A stretch of 64,000 bases of DNA from Aldrovandia affinis. Lineage: Eukaryota; Chordata; Actinopteri; Notacanthiformes; Halosauridae. The number at the start of each line of letters is the position of its first letter. The stretch's first letter is position 1. The stretch covers positions 310,001 through 374,000 of the forward strand of contig JAINUG010000386.1 in the NCBI GenBank assembly GCA_029706075.1. The letters run 5' to 3'. A model generated the notes under the pieces. That model searched no databases, was not told where the DNA came from, and was given only the letters and a program-made list of their open reading frames with translations. Below, in pieces: positions 59,209 to 64,000 of the stretch. Position numbers and translations under genes: made by a program.

Positions 59209-59840
59209 TTGCTTTCCATTGAACAATTAAAAGACCACACAAAGCTACGAGAGCTAGGCGACCTGCTCATGGAGCTCCAGTGTGCCAAGGAGGACGGCTA
59301 CCTCCTGGGTTTGTCGTATCTGGACACCGCACGGGGCATAAACCCTATCGTCGAGAGGCTACCTTATGGCCTCCAAGAGAAATGGCTGTCCACCGGCTCC
59401 AGGTGGAAGGAAGAAAATGGCGGCTGTTTCCTACCATTTGAATATTTTACCAGGTTTATCTGCTATGAAGCAAGGAAGCGTAACGATCCAAGTTTCTTTT
59501 TTCTCAATAGTGGCACTGCACCTGTAAAACCAGACAGACCTACCTTTAAAGGTCACGGCTCCAGGAATCCTATCTCAGTTCACAAGACCGGCGTCTCTTC
59601 GGCGGACCCTGATGCGACAATGACCCAGGTAAAACATGCCCAATCCACAACAAACCACACCCGCTTAAAAAGTGCAGGACATTCAGAAACAAAACACTCA
59701 CTGACAGGAGGGCCTTTCTCAAGGAGAAAGGAATATGTTTCAAATGTGTAGCCTCAGCCACTCATCTAGCGAAGGACTGCAAAGAAGCAGTAAAGTGTAC
59801 CGAGTGCGACAGCAGCATTCACGAAACAGCCATGCATCCC
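59209..59840 (+). pseudogene. BEL/Pao gag C-terminal part with zinc knuckle
   Basis: LRELGDLLMELQCAKEDG, NPIVERLPYGLQEKW and FTRFICYEARKRNDPSF are typical of BEL gag. The frame breaks at about 59715, after which CFKCVASATHLAKDCKEAV and KCTECDSSIH give the zinc knuckles in another frame. Gag forms the particle that packages the element's RNA. Confidence 0.8.
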
Positions 59841-60851
59841 GGGTCAGTGTTAACAACATTCAAGGCTTCTTCATCCTCAGCAGAGAATGACCATGCCAGC
59901 AAAGCCATCGTCAGCTCCAGCTGCACAGAGGTATGTGGTCTGGGCCAAGCCGGCAGATCGTGCGCCAAGATCTGTCTTGCAAAGCTGTACCCAAAAGGCT
60001 CTCAGGACAAAGCTGTCAACGCTTACGTGGTACTAGACGACCAAAGCAATCGGTCGTTAGCAAGATCTGACTTATTTGAGCTGTTCGACGTAAAGGCTGA
60101 ACCATTCTCATACTACCTGAAAACGTGTTCCGGCATGGTTGAAACATCCGGCAGAAGAGCCGAGGGGTTTCAGATTGAGTCGCTTGATGGCAAAATTAGC
60201 ATTCCCCTACCACCACTCATCGAGTGTAACGAGATCATTAACGACAGGTCCGAAATCCCGACACCAAACGCAGCCCTGCACCACCCACACCTAAGACAGG
60301 TAGCAGAATACCTCCCAGAGCTAGACCCTCAAGCGGAGATCCTACTGTTGCTAGGCAGAGATGTCATACGAGTGCACCAAGTAAGGCAACAAGTCAGTGG
60401 GGGGCACAATGCCCCCTTTGCCCAACGTCTGGATTTGGGCTGGGTGCTAGTAGGAGAAGTGTGCCTGGGCAACGCGCACAAGCCGACGGTCACAACATCC
60501 AAGACCAATGTGCTGGAGAACGGTCGTCCTTCAATCCTCGAACCGTGCACAAGCTTCATGCACGTTAAAGAGAAAATCCATCAAGGCGGGGAGTCACATA
60601 ACACTCTCTCCAGGTCCGGCAAGGTTACAGAGAAGACGCTGGGACAAACAGTATTCAACAGAACTGAATCAGACAATAAGCCTGCTCCGTCTATTGAAGA
60701 CACAATCTTTGTAAGAACAATGGGCAAGGAAGTCTATAGGGATGAAGCAAACAGCTGGACTGCTCCTCTGCCTTTCAGAGAGCCACGTCAACATTTACCT
60801 AACAACAGGGAGCAAGCAGTCAATCGCTTCACGTCTCAGAGGGAACTCTGA
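59832..60851 (+). pseudogene. BEL/Pao pol, protease region
   Basis: The frame continues from the zinc knuckle. NAYVVLDDQSNRSLARSDL contains DDQSN where retroviral-type proteases have DTGA/DSGA-like sequence, as is usual in Pao proteases (DUF1758-like). It goes on to PEAEILLLLGRDVI-like sequence (ILLLLGRDVI), FAQRLDLGWVLVGEVCLG and NREQAVNRF. It ends at 60851, and the reverse transcriptase resumes 15 bp later in another frame. Confidence 0.82.
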
Positions 60852-60865
60852 GAAGGAAACCAGAA

Positions 60866-63148
60866 ATGCAGGATCAATACGTTGCCTTCATGGGAAAGAT
60901 CCTCGAGAACCACCACGCTGAGGTGGCACCACCATTGGGAAAAGATGAGGAATGCTGGTACCTGCCGACGTTTGGAGTGTACCATCCTCAAAAGCCTGGG
61001 CAGATCCGTGTGGTTTTTGATTCCAGCGCCCAGCACTCCAACGTCTCTCTCAACGACGTGCTTCTCACAGGGCCCGACCTGAACAACTCCCTCCTCGGTG
61101 TTCTGATTCGGTTCCGCAAGGAAAAGGTCGCTGTAATGGCGGATATACAACAGATGTTTTACTGTTTCCAGGTAAGGGAGGACCACAGGAACTTTCTACG
61201 CTTCTTATGGTACAAAGACAATGACACGACTAAAGAAGTAATCGAGTACAGGATGAGAGTCCACGTTTTCGGCAACAGCCCGTCTCCTGCTGTGGCTATC
61301 TACGGCCTTAGACGAGCCATCAGAGAAGGTGCACAAAAACATGGAGCCGACACCGTCCAATTCGTAGAAAGACATTTCTATGTCGACGACGGACTCATGT
61401 CTGTACCAACCGAGGTTGAAGCCATCGACCTGCTAAAGAGGACGCAAGCCTCACTTGCTGAGTCAAAGTTTGCCTCAAACAGTCAAGCCGTCATGGAGGC
61501 TTTCGCACCCGAAGACTGTGTTAAAGCCGTGAAAGACTTCGACTTCAGCGGCGAAGCCATGCCTACTCAACGCAGTCTAGGGCTCTTATGGGAGATAACT
61601 ACAGACACATTCACTTTCGCCGTGTCTACAGCAAACAAGCCATTCACCCGCCGTGGAGTGCTCTCCACGGTGAACAGTGTTTTTGACCCCTTGGGCATGC
61701 TGGCTCCGGTCACGATCCAAGGAAGAGCTCTCCTCCGAGAACTCACAGCTGACCAGTCCGACTGGGACACGCCAATTCCTGACGAGAAACTTATGAAGTG
61801 GGAGGCCTGGCGAGACGCGCTCCAGGACCTGAAGCACCTGCATGTGCGACGCACGTATACACCAACCTCCCTCATCAAGGCAGTACGCACAGAGTTGTGT
61901 GTGTTTTCTGATGCATCTACGAAGGCCATCGGCGCCGTGGCGTACCTGAAAGCAATACAACAAGATGGTCAAGTTGACATAGGCTTTGTGATGGGAAAGT
62001 CTAAGTTAGCACCTCAGTCCGAGCCTACCATCCCAAGACTCGAGCTGTGTGCAGCCGTCTTAGCCGTAGAGATGGCGGAGCTCATCCAAGATGAACTGGA
62101 CGTCAAGCCGAACGAAACCAAGTTCTACTCTGACAGTAAGGTGGTCCTAGGTTACATATACAATGAGTCTAAGAGATTCTATGTCTATGTCCACAACAGA
62201 GTGCAGCGTTTCCGCCAGTCCACAAAACCAGCACAATGGCACTATGTACGGACAGAAGACAATCCAGCCGACCATGCATCTCGCTCAGTACCTGCATCGC
62301 GCTTGGGGCAGACGACATGGTTCTCCGGACCCACCTTCTTGCGAAAACCACCCATGGAGAAAACAGAAAAAGGTCAGTCATTTGAGTTAGTTGAACCTGA
62401 AAAAGACAACGAAATCCGTCCACAAGTCAAGACCTGTGCCACACAGCTGAAAGAGAACGGTCTTACCACACAGCGGTTTCGGTGTTTCTCCACTTTCAGC
62501 TCTCTTGTAAGGGGTGTAGCACTCCTGATTCACATCGCACGATCCTGCAAACAGAACAATGTCAGCGAATGCAAAGGGTGGCACAAATGTAGCTTACCTC
62601 GCACACCGGACGAGCTGTCCCAAGCAGTAGATGTCCTCAACAAAGCTACACAAAAAGCAGCCTTCCCAAAAGAATTTGCAGCCCTCCAACAAAACAAACA
62701 GATCCTCAAAAGCAGCAGTCTTCAGCGGCTAAGTCCAATCCTTGAGGGTGATCTAATCTGCGTTGGAGGCCGGTTGAAACATGCACACTTGAACACTGGA
62801 GAGAAGAACCCAACAATCCTACCCAAAGACAGCCACATCTCCTTACTGCTAGCAAGACATCATCACAACCAGGCGAAACACCAAGGCCGCCACCTAACAG
62901 AAGGAGCAGTAAGAGCAGCAGGCCTGTGGATCTTGGGTGGAAAGACGCTGATCAACTCGGTGATACACAAATGTGTCACCTGCAGAAAGCTCAGTGGAAA
63001 ACTCCAAGAGCAACGCATGGCAGACTTACCCCCAGAGCGCCTCCAAACCTGCCCCCCTTTCACCTACGTGGGGATGTTTTTGGGCCCTGGTCCGTCACGA
63101 CCAGATGCGCACGGGGAGGACAAGCAGAGAGCAAACGGTGGGCAATAA
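60866..63148 (+). pseudogene. BEL/Pao pol: reverse transcriptase, RNase H, integrase zinc domain
   Basis: A 760-codon frame. Reverse transcriptase: WYLPTFGVYHPQKPGQIR, VVFDSSAQHSNVSLND, MADIQQMFYCFQV (first catalytic Asp) and RHFYVDDGLMS (YVDD). A connection follows with FDPLGMLAPVTIQGR. RNase H-like: CVFSDASTKAIGAVAY, PRLELCAAVLAVEMAEL, FYSDSKVVLGYI and EDNPADHASR. Integrase zinc domain: LLARHHHNQAKHQGRH and CVTCRKL (HHCC). After TYVG it reads out of frame. The reverse transcriptase itself shows no stop. Confidence 0.92.
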
Positions 63149-63912
63149 TGTTCAGCTGCATGAGTTCAAGAGCTGTCCATGTCGAAGTGATCGAGTCGCT
63201 GAACACGTCAAGCTGCATCAACGCTCTCAGACGCTTCTTCTCAATCAGAGGACCGGCAAAGCAGCTGAGATCAGACTGTGGTACTAACTTCATAGGAGCC
63301 TGCAAGGAGTTAGGGCTGAGCACAGACCAGAGGGACATCAGCATACAGAGGTACCTTAGCCAGCGAGGGTGCTCTTGGGAGTTCAACCCCCCTCACAGCT
63401 CACACATGGGCGGCCCCTGGGAGGGTATGATTGGCGTGGCCCGTAGGATCCTCGATTCCATGTTGCTCCAAGGGAATATTCACCTGACCCACGAAGTTCT
63501 GTGCACGCTTATGGCCGAAGTGACAGCAATTATGAACTCGAGACCACTCATCCCAGTATCCACCGACCCAGACTCTCCATTCATACTTTCGCCCTCCATG
63601 ATCCTCACCCAGAAGGCTGGAGTCCCACCTCCTCTAGGAGACTTCACAGAAAGGGATCTATACACCAAGCAATGGAGACAAGTTCAGGCCCTAGCCGACA
63701 AGTTCTGGACACGTTGGAGTCGCGAATATTTACCAACCTTGCAAAATAGACAGAAGTGGACAGTGTCCAAAAGAAACCTTCAAGAAGGAGATGTCGTCTT
63801 GCTGAAGGACAATCAAGCTGCTCGCAACAATTGGCCAATGGCTAGGGTCACTGCCACTTTCCCTGGAAAAGACGAGAGAGTGCATAAGGTGGAAGTGAAG
63901 ACCATGGACTAA
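63060..63912 (+). pseudogene. BEL/Pao integrase catalytic core and C-terminus
   Basis: DVFGPWSV (first Asp), SSRAVHVEVIESL, RSDCGTNFIGA (second Asp) and GGPWEGMIGVARRIL (Glu) give the D,D,E core of a Pao integrase. NSRPLIPVSTDP and EGDVVLLKDN follow. This frame is shifted relative to the zinc domain at about 63075. It stops with TAA at 63910-63912, yet coding-like sequence (RRPVTELVLLLP) continues in the same frame to about 63978, so the stop is probably premature. Confidence 0.9.
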
Positions 63913-64000
63913 GGTTGTACAAAGACTTTTCGTAGACCAGTTACCGAATTGGTTCTGCTTCTACCCAAAGAGGACTGATATTCAGAACCCGCATAGTAAT

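Larger units (their letters stand above)
59205..64000 (+). mobile_element. BEL/Pao LTR retrotransposon, 5'-truncated, running off the window
   Basis: In order on the plus strand: gag C-terminal part with zinc knuckle, aspartic protease region, Pao-type reverse transcriptase with YVDD, RNase H, and integrase with zinc-binding and DDE core. The 5' LTR and most of gag are missing and the 3' LTR lies beyond the window. At least three frame changes (about 59715, 60850 and 63075) and a stop at the integrase end disable it. Confidence 0.92.

Noticed and set aside
58953..59222. Frame with GRHRCWPDAYQFGGT after an acceptor-like site
   Set aside because: No recognised family and no adjoining exon; it may be transposon interior.

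Overview
The window looks like teleost fish genomic DNA. It has intron-rich host-gene exons with GT-AG borders, 5S-derived and tRNA-derived SINEs, an HpaI-like SINE, L2, L1, Rex1-like and CR1 LINEs, Tc1-like, hAT and piggyBac DNA transposons, a BEL/Pao retrotransposon and an env-bearing endogenous retrovirus. I cannot name the species. All identifications come from recognising protein and repeat motifs by eye; no database was searched. I found no bacterial-type operon, CRISPR array or novel multi-gene system. The interest lies in a rearranged host locus buried in nested transposons.

Host genes. Seven exon positions of dctn2 (dynactin subunit 2, p50/dynamitin) are recognisable. Five late exons lie on the minus strand in correct order: 21463-21623, 21072-21222, 20525-20569, 19859-19930, and the terminal exon 10333-10419. 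The first two exons lie on the plus strand at 26267-26302 and 28552-28620. A second copy of exon 2 at 34392-34460 is part of a 5.8-kb near-identical tandem duplication (27434-33271 and 33272-39099). Exon 3 to about exon 6 and at least two late coding segments were not found. One exon of mars1 (methionyl-tRNA synthetase) lies on the minus strand at 45478-45549. DCTN2 and MARS1 are close neighbours in the human genome, so conserved synteny is likely.

Layout. 1-5040: L2 copy A nested in another LINE, a jockey-like LINE fragment and a SINE. 5340-10241: a decayed L1 with perfect target-site duplications, itself carrying a probable solo LTR and a LINE tail, sitting just past the dctn2 stop codon. 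10546-14837: an old DNA transposon split by a Tc1-like element and a CR1 LINE. 16440-18186: L2 copy B. 19859-21623: late dctn2 exons, a 5S-type SINE and a G-rich (sense strand) minisatellite. 22228-24160: a Rex1-like LINE fused to a piece of a different LINE. 24161-39360: first dctn2 exons, the tandem duplication, and hAT elements. 39681-44530: a three-copy dispersed repeat, one copy split by a 1.7-kb piggyBac-like element at TTAA. 44600-49020: mars1 exon and SINEs. 49023-54270: a THAP-domain remnant followed by L2 copy C, whose ORF1 encodes an esterase-like domain. 54590-56600: retroviral env remnant and LTR. 58190-64000: an HpaI-like SINE, a possible Harbinger end and a 5'-truncated BEL/Pao element running to the window edge.

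Almost every transposon reading frame is broken. The Rex1-like reverse transcriptase (22459-24046) has the longest clean frame that matches its family end to end. The duplication and the strand switch inside dctn2 could be real rearrangements or assembly artefacts; sequence alone cannot decide.
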